Assembly: GCF_000717055.1 (NCBI RefSeq)
Contig: NZ_JNXI01000004.1
Location: 310,001 to 374,000 of the forward strand
DNA length: 64,000 nucleotides
Direction: 5' to 3'
DNA from: Streptomyces iakyrus
GTDB lineage: Bacteria; Actinomycetota; Actinomycetes; Streptomycetales; Streptomycetaceae
In this document: in pieces, positions 17,433 through 25,103 of the stretch
How positions within the stretch are numbered: the stretch's first letter is position 1
How the letters are laid out: each line of letters opens with the position of its first letter
Notes under the pieces: generated by a model
What the model saw: the letters and a program-made list of their open reading frames with translations, nothing else
The model's database searches: none
Told to the model about the DNA's origin: nothing
Translations under genes and position numbers: made by a program

Positions 17433-18464
17433 ATGGGCCACCCGTTCCCGATCCGGGAGATCGCACGTCAGGCGGGCCTGAGCGAGGCGACCGTCGACCG
17501 GGTGCTGAACGGCAGGGGAGGCGTGCGCGAGAGCACCGCCCGGGAGGTCCGCCAGGCCATCGCCGACCTCGACCGGCAGCGCACCCAGGTCCGCCTCGTC
17601 GGCCGGACGTTCATGGTCGACATCGTGATGCAGGCGCCCGAGCGGTTCACCACGGCCATCCGCGCCGCCCTGGAGGCGGAACTGCCGTCCCTGCGTCCGG
17701 CGGTGCTGCGCTCCCGCTTCCACTTCCGCGAGACCGGCCCGGCCGGGGAGCTGGTGCGGACCCTGGACCGCGTCGCCCGGCGCGGCTCGCAGGGCGTGAT
17801 CCTCAAGGCCCCGGACGTCCCCGAGGTGACCGCCGCGGTCGGCCGGCTCGAAGCCGCCGGTGTCCCGGTCGTGACGCTGGTGACCGACCTGCCCGCCAGC
17901 GCCCGCCGCGCCTACGTCGGCATAGACGACCGGGCGGCGGGAGCTACGGCCGCGTACCTGATGGGCCAGTGGCTGGGGGAGCGCCCTGGCAACATCCTCA
18001 CCAGCCTCAGCAGCGGCTTCTTCCGGAACGAGGAAGAGCGCGAGATGGGCTTCCGCAGCGCGATGCGCGCCCGGCACCCCGAGCGCACGCTGGTCGAGAT
18101 CGCCGAGGGCCAGGGCCTGGACGCCACCCAGTACGACCTCGTCCGGGCCGCACTGGAACGCGACCCGGACATCCGCGCCGTATACTCCATCGGCGGCGGC
18201 AACATCGCCACGCTGCGCGCCTTCGACGACCTCGGCCGCGACTGCGCGGTGTTCGTCGCGCACGACCTCGACCACGACAACACCCGGCTGCTGCGCGAGC
18301 ACCGCCTGTCCGCCGTGCTCCACCACGACCTCCGCCAGGACGTCCGCGAGGCCTGCCACACCGTCATGCGCGCCCACGACGCGTTGCCGCCGGCGGGGCC
18401 GACCCTGCCGTCGGCGATCCAGGTGGTGACGCCGTACAACATGCCACCGCAGGCGGCCGTGTGA
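17433..18464 (+). CDS. LacI-family transcriptional regulator
   Basis: 343 residues, AAGGAG 7 nt before the ATG. N-terminal helix-turn-helix IREIARQAGLSEATVDRVLNGRGG with the hinge region to residue 55, then a type I periplasmic-binding effector domain (GVPVVTLVTDLP, GIDDRAAGATAAYLMGQWLG, YSIGGGNIATLRAF). The fold class is that of sugar-sensing LacI proteins. Divergent from the PhyH-SDR-dehydrogenase operon, which it most likely controls; effector unknown. Confidence 0.88.
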   Translation: MGHPFPIREIARQAGLSEATVDRVLNGRGGVRESTAREVRQAIADLDRQRTQVRLVGRTFMVDIVMQAPERFTTAIRAALEAELPSLRPAVLRSRFHFRETGPAGELVRTLDRVARRGSQGVILKAPDVPEVTAAVGRLEAAGVPVVTLVTDLPASARRAYVGIDDRAAGATAAYLMGQWLGERPGNILTSLSSGFFRNEEEREMGFRSAMRARHPERTLVEIAEGQGLDATQYDLVRAALERDPDIRAVYSIGGGNIATLRAFDDLGRDCAVFVAHDLDHDNTRLLREHRLSAVLHHDLRQDVREACHTVMRAHDALPPAGPTLPSAIQVVTPYNMPPQAAV

Positions 18465-18528
18465 TCCGGACGGCCCGGCCGGGCGTGGATCCGGAAGCAG
18501 GACCCGCGCCGCGCCTACCGTCGGACCC

Positions 18529-19140
18529 ATGTGGACATCACGCCCGGACGGCGGGCCGGACCGGTTGCTGGCGCTTGCCGACGGCGTGTTCGCCATCGCC
18601 ATCACCCTGCTCGTCCTGGATCTCTACGTGCCGCGGGACCTGGAGCCCGACCAGTACCGCGAAGCCCTGCGCCGGGTGCTCCCCGACCTCGGGGCCTACG
18701 CGCTCAGCGTCGCGGTGCTCGGCAGCTACTGGCGCGACCACCGCAGGATCTTCCGCGGGGTGAGCGAGGTCGACGGACAGGTGATCAGCCTGTCCGTCCT
18801 CGGGTTCGGCGTCGCGGCCCTCGTGCCCTTCCCGACCCGGCTGCTCGCCGAGTACGGCGACCAGTCCGTGACGGTCGCCGTCTACGCCGGGGCCGTCGCC
18901 GCGCTCGGCGCCTGCCACCTGGCGGTGGCCGCCGTCCTGGCCAGCCGCCCCTGGCTGCGCCACGGCACGCCCACCGAGGCGACGGCTCCGCTGTACCTCC
19001 TCGACAGCGCCACGATCGTGGTGGTCTTCCTCGTCACCGTTCCGCTGGTCTTCGTCACCGGCCCGGCCATCATGTGGCTGTGGCTGGTCCTCGTCCCGGC
19101 GAAGGTCTACCTGGGCCGGCGGTATCAGGGCCCGCGTTGA
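18529..19140 (+). CDS. TMEM175-family (DUF1211) membrane protein
   Basis: 203 residues, about five to six hydrophobic helices. The first helix DRLLALADGVFAIAITLLVLD carries the family hallmark: Arg, then a [FA]-x-D turn before a hydrophobic run. Bacterial TMEM175 homologues are potassium-selective channels, but the canonical FSD is LAD here, as in many bacterial members. Stands alone between the LacI gene and a convergent dehydrogenase 10 bp away. Confidence 0.8.
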   Translation: MWTSRPDGGPDRLLALADGVFAIAITLLVLDLYVPRDLEPDQYREALRRVLPDLGAYALSVAVLGSYWRDHRRIFRGVSEVDGQVISLSVLGFGVAALVPFPTRLLAEYGDQSVTVAVYAGAVAALGACHLAVAAVLASRPWLRHGTPTEATAPLYLLDSATIVVVFLVTVPLVFVTGPAIMWLWLVLVPAKVYLGRRYQGPR

Positions 19141-19150
19141 CGGGACCGCT

Positions 19151-20314
19151 TCACGCCCGCCCGGCCACCTCCGCCCAGCTCCCGCTCCGCGCGGACCGCG
19201 CCATCGCGTCCAGCGCGGCGGCGCTGTGCACGGCGTCCGTGAGCGTCGCTCCGTGCGGCCTGCCCTCGGCGACCGACGTGAGGAAGCGGTACGCCTCGAT
19301 GACCTTCAGGTCGTCGTACCCCATCGCGTTCGCAGCGCCCGGCTGGAACGCGGCGAACTCCCCGTGGCCCGGGCCGACGTAGACCGTGCTCACGGACTGG
19401 TCCTGGTACGTCGTGCCGCGGCTGACGCCCAGCTCGTTCATGCGGCGGAAGTCCCAGAACACCGCCCCCTTGGTGCCGTGCACCTCGAAGCCGTAGTTGT
19501 TCTGCTCGCCGACCGAGACCCGGCAGGCCTCCAGGACGCCGCGCGCCCCTGAGGCGAACCGCAGCAGGCAGCTGACGTAGTCCTCGTTCTCCACCGGGCC
19601 GAGTTCGCCTCCGGCGGCGCGGCTGTGGCCCGCCGTGGCGCCGGCCGGGCGGGCCCGCTCCGGGAGGAAGACCGCCGTGTCGGCCGCGAGGGACGTGATG
19701 TCGCCGAGCAGGAACCGGGCCAGGTCCACGCCGTGCGAGGCCAGGTCGCCCAGCACCCCGCTGCCGCCCCGCTCCCGCTCGTACCGCCAGGTCAGCGCCC
19801 CCTCGGGGTGGGCCGCGTAGTCGCTGAACAGCCGTACGCGGACGTGCGTGACGGTGCCGATCTCCCCGGAGGCGATCAGCTCGCGGGCCGCCTCGACGGC
19901 GGGCGCGTTGCGGTAGTTGAAGCCGACGGTGCCCTGCACTCCCGCCGCGGCCACCGCGTCCGCCACCGCGCGGGCGTCCTCGGCGGTCAGACCCACCGGC
20001 TTCTCGATCCAGATGTGCTTGCCCGCTTCGGCCATGGCGACGCCGATTGCGCGGTGCAGGAAGTTCGGCGCGGTGATGCTGACCGCCTTGACCCGCGGGT
20101 CGGCGGCCACCTCGCGCCAGTCGCGGGTCGTGGAGGCGAACCCGAACTGCGCGGCGGCCTCCTCCGCACGGCCCGGCACCTCCTCGGCGACCGTCACCAG
20201 CTCCGGGACGAGGGGCAGCCGCGGGTAGTGGTGCCGCACACGCGCGTACGCCTGGGTGTGCACCCGCCCCATCCAGCCGAATCCGACGACGGCGACGCCG
20301 AGCGTGTCCACCAT
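19151..20314 (-). CDS. Gfo/Idh/MocA-family oxidoreductase
   Basis: 387 residues from the ATG at 20314 (AGAGGGG upstream). Rossmann LGVAVVGFGWMGRVHTQAYAR, then IEKPVGLT with the conserved Lys, VGFNYRNAPAV, and DLASHGVDLARFLLGDI containing the catalytic His/Asp region. The C-terminal substrate domain is long, including a YVGPGHGEFAAFQPG stretch common in myo-inositol 2-dehydrogenase-like proteins. Divergent from a LacI regulator with matching operator boxes before both genes, so probably a single-enzyme sugar module under dedicated control. Confidence 0.85.
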   Translation of the reverse strand: MVDTLGVAVVGFGWMGRVHTQAYARVRHHYPRLPLVPELVTVAEEVPGRAEEAAAQFGFASTTRDWREVAADPRVKAVSITAPNFLHRAIGVAMAEAGKHIWIEKPVGLTAEDARAVADAVAAAGVQGTVGFNYRNAPAVEAARELIASGEIGTVTHVRVRLFSDYAAHPEGALTWRYERERGGSGVLGDLASHGVDLARFLLGDITSLAADTAVFLPERARPAGATAGHSRAAGGELGPVENEDYVSCLLRFASGARGVLEACRVSVGEQNNYGFEVHGTKGAVFWDFRRMNELGVSRGTTYQDQSVSTVYVGPGHGEFAAFQPGAANAMGYDDLKVIEAYRFLTSVAEGRPHGATLTDAVHSAAALDAMARSARSGSWAEVAGRA

Positions 20315-20327
20315 GAGAGCCCCTCTT

Positions 20328-20421
20328 TGGACCGTTCCAGAATCTGTCCAGGCCACCCTGGGCGGGGTTCGCCGACGCTGTCAACCCTTTGACAAGCCGT
20401 GGCGCCGCATGGAACGGTCCA
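20328..20421. promoter_or_regulatory. Divergent promoter with two LacI-type operators
   Basis: TGGACCGTTCCA (20328-20339) and its exact reverse complement TGGAACGGTCCA (20410-20421) flank the region, one close to each start codon. Between them TGTCAA (20379-20384) and TTGACA (20389-20394) are outward-facing -35 boxes separated by 4 bp. A leftward -10 CAGGGT (complement of 20356-20361) fits with a 17-bp spacer. The symmetrical central CG operators fit the adjacent LacI protein and predict autoregulation. Confidence 0.7.
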
Positions 20422-20425
20422 TCCC

Positions 20426-21463
20426 ATGAGACAGCCGACGATCCGGGACGTGGCCGAGCGGGCCGGTGTCTCCAAGTCGCTGGTCTCCCTGGTGCTGCGC
20501 GGCTCCGACCAGGTACGCCCCGAGAAGCGGGACGCCGTGCTCCGGGCCGCCCAGGAGCTGGGCTACCGGCCCAACGCCGCCGCCCGCAGCCTCAGCGAGC
20601 AGCGCACCCTCCCCCAAGCTCTCGACTTCGCTCGACCAGGGGGGACCCCCATGGTCGGCGTCCTCCTCAACGACCTGCGCAACCCCTGGTTCGTCGACCT
20701 CCTCGACGGCCTGAACTCCCTGCTGCACGCCAATGGCCTGCACATGCTGCTGGCCGACGCCCGTCTCAACCGCCGCACCGGCCAGGACCCCGCCGACCCG
20801 CTGCTGGACCTGCGCGTCGACGGCCTGGTCGTGGTCGGCACGCTGCCCGACCCGGCCGCCCTCGGCGCGGTGGCCGAGCGGATTCCGGTCGTACTGGCCG
20901 GCTCCCGCGAACCGGCCCCGCCGGGCGTGGACGTGGTGGCGGGCGACGACGAGCGGGGCGCCCGGCTGGCCGCCGAGCACCTGATCGGCCTCGGGCACCG
21001 CCGCATCGCGCACATCGCGGGCTACGGCGCGGTGGGCGAGCTGCGGCGCGGCAGCTTCGAGGCGACCATGCTCCGGCACGGCCTGGCGGAGCGGGCGGTG
21101 GTCGAACCGGGCGACATGACCGAGGAGGGCGGCTACCGCACGACCGTCCGGCTGCTCAGCGGCCCCGAACGGCCCACGGCCGTCTTCGCCGTCAACGACA
21201 TGGCCGCCATCGGCGTGCTCTCGGCGGCCGAGGAACTGGGGCTGCGGGTCCCGCGCGACCTGTCCGTCGTCGGCTACGACAACACGAGCATCGCCCGGCT
21301 GCGGCACGTGTGGCTCACGACGGTCGACAACACGAGCCACGAGGTCGGCCGCCGCGCCGCCCGCTGCCTCCTGGAGCGCTTCGAGGGGCCCGGCGGAGCT
21401 GGCCGGGTTCAACTGGCCACGCCGACCCTGGAGATCCGGGGGTCGACGGCCCCGGCGCCCTGA
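20426..21463 (+). CDS. LacI-family transcriptional regulator with in-frame repeat insertion
   Basis: 345 residues, start ATG 4 bp after an operator box. Helix-turn-helix IRDVAERAGVSKSLVSLVLRG, hinge LGYRPNAAARSLSEQRT, then a sugar-binding effector domain (MVGVLLNDLRNPWFVDLLDGL, LGHRRIAHIAGYG, VVGYDNTSIARL). Between hinge and effector domain 14 extra residues (LPQALDFARPGGTP, 20609-20650) are encoded by a Streptomyces repeat. The insertion keeps the frame and lengthens the linker, so the protein may still work. Confidence 0.88.
   Translation: MRQPTIRDVAERAGVSKSLVSLVLRGSDQVRPEKRDAVLRAAQELGYRPNAAARSLSEQRTLPQALDFARPGGTPMVGVLLNDLRNPWFVDLLDGLNSLLHANGLHMLLADARLNRRTGQDPADPLLDLRVDGLVVVGTLPDPAALGAVAERIPVVLAGSREPAPPGVDVVAGDDERGARLAAEHLIGLGHRRIAHIAGYGAVGELRRGSFEATMLRHGLAERAVVEPGDMTEEGGYRTTVRLLSGPERPTAVFAVNDMAAIGVLSAAEELGLRVPRDLSVVGYDNTSIARLRHVWLTTVDNTSHEVGRRAARCLLERFEGPGGAGRVQLATPTLEIRGSTAPAP
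20609..20650 (+). repeat. 42-bp Streptomyces repeat inserted in frame within lacI-type gene
   Basis: The sequence CTCCCCCAAGCTCTCGACTT followed by CGCTCGACCAGGGGGGACCCCC is, from memory, a hairpin-forming repeat abundant in Streptomyces (CCCCC arm pairs with GGGGG; TCGA pairs with TCGA). It sits exactly at the hinge/effector junction. Its length of 42 bp preserves the reading frame, adding 14 codons. Confidence 0.65.
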
Positions 21464-21476
21464 CCGCTCACCTCGC

Positions 21477-21821
21477 TCAGAGGTTGATCGCGTACGCCTT
21501 GCGCAGCGTCTCGTGGACCGTCCACGTCGTACGGTCGCCCTCACGCAGGACGGCCAGGTCGCCGGGCCCGACCGTGAGGGTCGGCCCGCCCTCCACCTCG
21601 ATCGTCGCCGAGCCGCTGATCACGACGAACAGCTCGTCGGCCTCGGTGTCGGTGACCACGCCGGGCGTGATCTGCCAGACGCCCCGGACCTGACGGCCGT
21701 CCTCCGACTCCCAGACGACCTTGCCGGTGACCTCGGGCGTTCCGGAGACGATCTGCTCGGGCGCGAGGGGCTCGGGTTCGAGCTCGGCGTCGGGGATGTG
21801 GACTACGAAGCTGTGCGTCAT
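21477..21821 (-). CDS. Small cupin-domain protein (DUF861 type)
   Basis: 114 residues. A single beta-barrel cupin of the ureidoglycine-aminohydrolase-like family: GVWQITPGVVTDTEADELFVVISGSATIEV and GPGDLAVLREGDRTTWTV. Metal-binding His residues of classical cupin motif 1 are largely absent (the first motif has TDTEADELF), so a catalytic role is doubtful. Convergent with the LacI gene 13 bp away. Function unknown. Confidence 0.75.
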   Translation of the reverse strand: MTHSFVVHIPDAELEPEPLAPEQIVSGTPEVTGKVVWESEDGRQVRGVWQITPGVVTDTEADELFVVISGSATIEVEGGPTLTVGPGDLAVLREGDRTTWTVHETLRKAYAINL

Positions 21822-22085
21822 GCGGCGACCTTAGCCCCGGTGAACGGGGGAGCGGCCTGGACAGAGTGTGGGGCGCGGGGCGGGCCGGGCGGACACTCCG
21901 TCGTCCCCGGCCCTGCGACCGCGGGGCGGACCGGACCGGAACGGCGCCCCCACACCTCCTTTGTCCGTCTCAACCTCTATGCCCTGGTCGGGAGTTCCCG
22001 CCGATTGGCGTATTGTTTGCGGCATATGCCCGGGAGTTGAGGTGTCCCCGGGCAGGCGACTGCGTGGGTGAAGGGGGAGCAGGAC

Positions 22086-22307
22086 GTGGAGGAGACGGGG
22101 CGACGACCCGCCCGATGGGCCGGACTGCCCGGAGGGGTTGTCACGGCACTCCTGGCCGTGGCGGCCTGCGCCGGTCACGCGACCAAGGCGGGCCTCCCCT
22201 GGTGGGCCGTCCTCGCCGTCGCCGTCTCGACGGTGGGTCTCGCGGGCTGGACCCGGCGCCCGGACCGGCTGTCGGCACGGACCGGGGGACGGCTCCCCAT
22301 GCGGTAG
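22086..22307 (+). CDS. Small two-helix membrane protein, unknown function
   Basis: 73 residues from the GTG at 22086, chosen because AGGGGGAG lies 6 nt upstream; a GTG 18 bp earlier has no such site. Two hydrophobic segments: GGVVTALLAVAACAGHA and WWAVLAVAVSTVGLAGW, then a basic C-terminus. No known domain. It lies just upstream of tRNA-Pro and could be co-transcribed. Codon use looks like real Streptomyces coding sequence. Confidence 0.6.
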   Translation: MEETGRRPARWAGLPGGVVTALLAVAACAGHATKAGLPWWAVLAVAVSTVGLAGWTRRPDRLSARTGGRLPMR

Positions 22308-22350
22308 GGTTGACCTGCGTGATCACGCGGTTCGTCCGCGCGGTACGCAA

Positions 22351-22424
<74 letters not shown>

Positions 22425-22442
22425 CTGGAGACAGTTGCAGGT

Positions 22443-22478
22443 CAGGGCCGGTTTCGGAGGTATCCGAAACCGGCCCTG
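22443..22478. terminator. Strong hairpin terminator after tRNA-Pro
   Basis: CAGGGCCGGTTTCGG (22443-22457) pairs perfectly over 15 bp with CCGAAACCGGCCCTG (22464-22478), loop AGGTAT. It lies 18 bp after the tRNA and 17 bp before the convergent levansucrase stop, so it may end transcription from both sides. Confidence 0.9.
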
Positions 22479-22495
22479 TTCATGGTCGGGCCGGT

Positions 22496-23830
22496 CTACG
22501 GAATGAAGCCGTAGTCCAACTGACCGGCCAGCCTCGTCCTGTCGTCCTTCAGGGACAGCACGAGCGTGCGTGCGAGGGTGCCGCCGAAGCGGGTCCCGCC
22601 GTCAGCCGTCGGGACCGTGTCGATGAAGCTCTCCACCAGCCCGTTGGGCATCACGTAGTGCGAGTACTGCTGTGTCGGGGCGTCCTCGGGGTTGCCCAGG
22701 ACCAGCGCGCTGCCGTTGAGCGGGCGGTAGTCGCTGCGCAGCCCCGGGCCGACGAACCCGTAGAGGCCGTCCCAGCCGCTCAGCCCCGGCGCGAACGTGA
22801 ACTTGTGGCTGATGGTGAACAGGTAGTACTTGCCGCCGCGGATGACCAGGTGCGGCCGTTCGGTCTGCTGGTTCACGCAGTTGGCCGAGAGCAGCGGGGG
22901 CTGGAGCTTCCAGTTCTCCATGCTGTCGCCGGTGGCCGTGGCCAGCCCTATGTTGCCCGTGTAGTACTTCGAGTCCTCCGGCACCTCGTGGCCGGCCGGG
23001 AGGTCACCCAGGTCACGTTTGGTGCACTCGTACGAGCCCGCGGTACCGCCCGTGTTGCCCTCGAACAACAGGTGGACCTTGCGGTCCCGCGGGTCGCGGA
23101 AGACGAACGGGTCGCGGAAGGCGTAGATGATCGGGCCTTGCTGCGACTGTTCGAGGGTCTGGTACAGCTTGCCGTCGGCCTCGGCGATGATGCGGTGATC
23201 CCGGAAGCCGGAGAACCACACGCGGTTCTTGTCCGCGTGGATCTTGCCGGTCGCCTGCGCCAGACGCTGCAGAGCGTCGCTGGGGTCGACCCCGCCGTTG
23301 TCGCGCCCGGAGGCGGTGTAGAAGGACTGCACCTTGTCGCCGATGAGCGCCGTCGAGCCGGCCCACTCACGTGAGCCGAACGAGGTGCCGGACGGGAACA
23401 GGTCGCCGCCGTACTTCCAGCTCTTGGCGTCACGCGAGTAGAAGTAGCCGATCTTCGCGTACCAGTGCCGGTCGCCGAACGGCACCGACCGCGGGGCCGT
23501 CAGCGAGAAGATGACGTGCCAGCCCTTGTAGGTGGCGGTCCGGGTGTTGAGCTTGGTGAGCGGCCAGGTGTCCCACACCCACACCTTGTCGGTCATCACC
23601 GGGAAGTCGGGTGACACGCGCGGGGCGGTGTTGGTCCTGTCCTGCCGGAGTTTCAGGGCGTCCGCGCGGGACCAGACGGCTGTGTGGTCGTCGTCGGCGG
23701 TGTACTGCCGTGTCCCGGTCCGGGACGGGTCGTGGGGGGAGGCGGAAGCGGGAGTGATGACGCCGCTCAGGGTCGCGAGGGCTGCCAGACCCGTCGCCAG
23801 CCGGAGCACCACTCGTCTTGCTCTGTACAT
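22496..23830 (-). CDS. Secreted levansucrase-type GH68 fructosyltransferase
   Basis: 444 residues with a signal peptide (basic start MYRARRVVLR, hydrophobic core to residue 25, cut near ASA-SP at 30). GH68 five-blade propeller: nucleophile Asp87 in WVWDTWP, EWAGS (155-159), transition-state stabiliser Asp240 in FRDP (238-241), acid/base Glu324 in TERPH. It splits sucrose and transfers fructose to growing levan (or inulin) outside the cell. A perfect 16-bp palindrome lies 38 bp upstream of the start. Forms one end of the fructan island whose other end is a levanase. Product type (levan versus inulin) cannot be read from sequence. Confidence 0.93.
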   Translation of the reverse strand: MYRARRVVLRLATGLAALATLSGVITPASASPHDPSRTGTRQYTADDDHTAVWSRADALKLRQDRTNTAPRVSPDFPVMTDKVWVWDTWPLTKLNTRTATYKGWHVIFSLTAPRSVPFGDRHWYAKIGYFYSRDAKSWKYGGDLFPSGTSFGSREWAGSTALIGDKVQSFYTASGRDNGGVDPSDALQRLAQATGKIHADKNRVWFSGFRDHRIIAEADGKLYQTLEQSQQGPIIYAFRDPFVFRDPRDRKVHLLFEGNTGGTAGSYECTKRDLGDLPAGHEVPEDSKYYTGNIGLATATGDSMENWKLQPPLLSANCVNQQTERPHLVIRGGKYYLFTISHKFTFAPGLSGWDGLYGFVGPGLRSDYRPLNGSALVLGNPEDAPTQQYSHYVMPNGLVESFIDTVPTADGGTRFGGTLARTLVLSLKDDRTRLAGQLDYGFIP

Positions 23831-23868
23831 ACGTCACCCTTGGGGGGAAGAGGGAACGAATGGAAGGT

Positions 23869-23884
23869 GTGGAACCGGTTCCAC
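23869..23884. promoter_or_regulatory. 16-bp palindromic LacI-type operator before levansucrase
   Basis: GTGGAACCGGTTCCAC is a perfect palindrome with the central CG of LacI-family operators. It differs clearly from the TGTCATCG-type operators of the importer and levanase, which suggests a different regulator. The LacI protein encoded immediately upstream (24011-25024) is the natural candidate. Confidence 0.7.
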
Positions 23885-24010
23885 CGCTGACGGTACCTCA
23901 ATTCCACTGAAAAGCAGTGAACTTGTGAGGTAAACATTCACTTATGAGCAGCGGTCGGAATGACGACATGGAAGATCACGGAAACGGATCCAACGTCGGC
24001 GTACCGCGGG

Positions 24011-25024
24011 TCAGGCTCCCGCTGCGGCCGTCGTACGCCGAGGCACGAGCTCCAGTTCCAGCATCTTCTCGACGGGGTCGCCGGCGAGCCCGTCGATGCG
24101 TTCCAGCAGCAGGCGGGCTGCGATCCCGCCGCTGGTGCGCAGGGGCTGGCGTACCGTGGTCAGCCCTACGTAGGCCGCCACGTCGAGGTCGTCGAAGCCG
24201 ATCACGGACAGTTCCTGAGGGACCCTCACGCCCGCCGAGTTCGCCGCTTCGATGACCCCCAGCGCCCGGGTGTCGGACGCGGTGACGATCGCGCTGGGGG
24301 GCTCCGGAAGGGCCAGCAGCTCGTCGGTGAGGCGGTGCGCCACCGCGCGGCCGTGGGGTCCGAGCTGGACGTACGGCTCCTCCAGCGCCAGGCCGTACGC
24401 GCGCAGCGCCAGCTCGCAGCCCTCGCGCCGACGGGCGCTCGCGCTGAAACGGAAACGATCGTCGGCGACATCGCCCATGAACGCGATACGACGATGGCCG
24501 AGTTGCAGCAGATGACGGGTCGCCAGCATGCCGCCGCGCACGTCGTCGATCACCACACGGGGCAGCTCCGGGTGCTCACAGTCCAGCAGCACCGTGGGCA
24601 GACCGGCACGTGCCAGCTGCTTCACGTCGTCGTCGGTGGGAGCGAGCGAGATCGCCAGCAGCCCGTCGAAGCGGTCACCGGCCGCCACCGCCCGGTACTG
24701 CTGATCACGCTGATCCGGTGTTGCCACGTCCAGCAGGGTGAGGTCGTGGTCGCTGCCGTGCAGCTCGTGCGAGATGCCACGCAGCCGCTCGACGACCGAC
24801 GGCTCGGTGGCGAAGGGCGCGATGACGGCGATGCTCTGGGTGCGTCCCGTGGACAGCGCGCGAGCGCGCCGGTTGGGCCGGTAGTCCAGGTCCCGGATCA
24901 CCCGCAGCACCCGCTCGCGGGTGTCCTCGCTGACATTCCGGCTGTCGTTGAGGACGCGCGAAACCGTGCCGACCCCCACCCCGGCCCGGGCCGCGACATC
25001 GCCGATGGTCGCCCGTTCTCCCAC
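24011..25024 (-). CDS. LacI-family regulator (levansucrase-side)
   Basis: 337 residues from a GTG at 25024, giving the standard family start VGERATIGDVAARAGVGVGT. No ribosome site precedes this GTG, so translation may be leaderless or begin further upstream (the frame stays open to 25144). Helix-turn-helix to about residue 25, hinge DLDYRPNRRARALSTGRT, then a sugar-type effector domain (IAVIAPFATEPSVVERLRGI, LQLGHRRIAFMGDV, VIGFDDLDVAAYVGLT). 180 bp upstream of levansucrase and in the same direction; inferred to bind the palindrome at 23869. Confidence 0.87.
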   Translation of the reverse strand: MGERATIGDVAARAGVGVGTVSRVLNDSRNVSEDTRERVLRVIRDLDYRPNRRARALSTGRTQSIAVIAPFATEPSVVERLRGISHELHGSDHDLTLLDVATPDQRDQQYRAVAAGDRFDGLLAISLAPTDDDVKQLARAGLPTVLLDCEHPELPRVVIDDVRGGMLATRHLLQLGHRRIAFMGDVADDRFRFSASARRREGCELALRAYGLALEEPYVQLGPHGRAVAHRLTDELLALPEPPSAIVTASDTRALGVIEAANSAGVRVPQELSVIGFDDLDVAAYVGLTTVRQPLRTSGGIAARLLLERIDGLAGDPVEKMLELELVPRRTTAAAGA

Positions 25025-25103
25025 GGCCGTACAGTACCCGAACTCGCAGATCAGCCTGCTGACACGCACATCCACAGCTGTCGGCGGGAGGCGCTTCGGT
25101 CCG

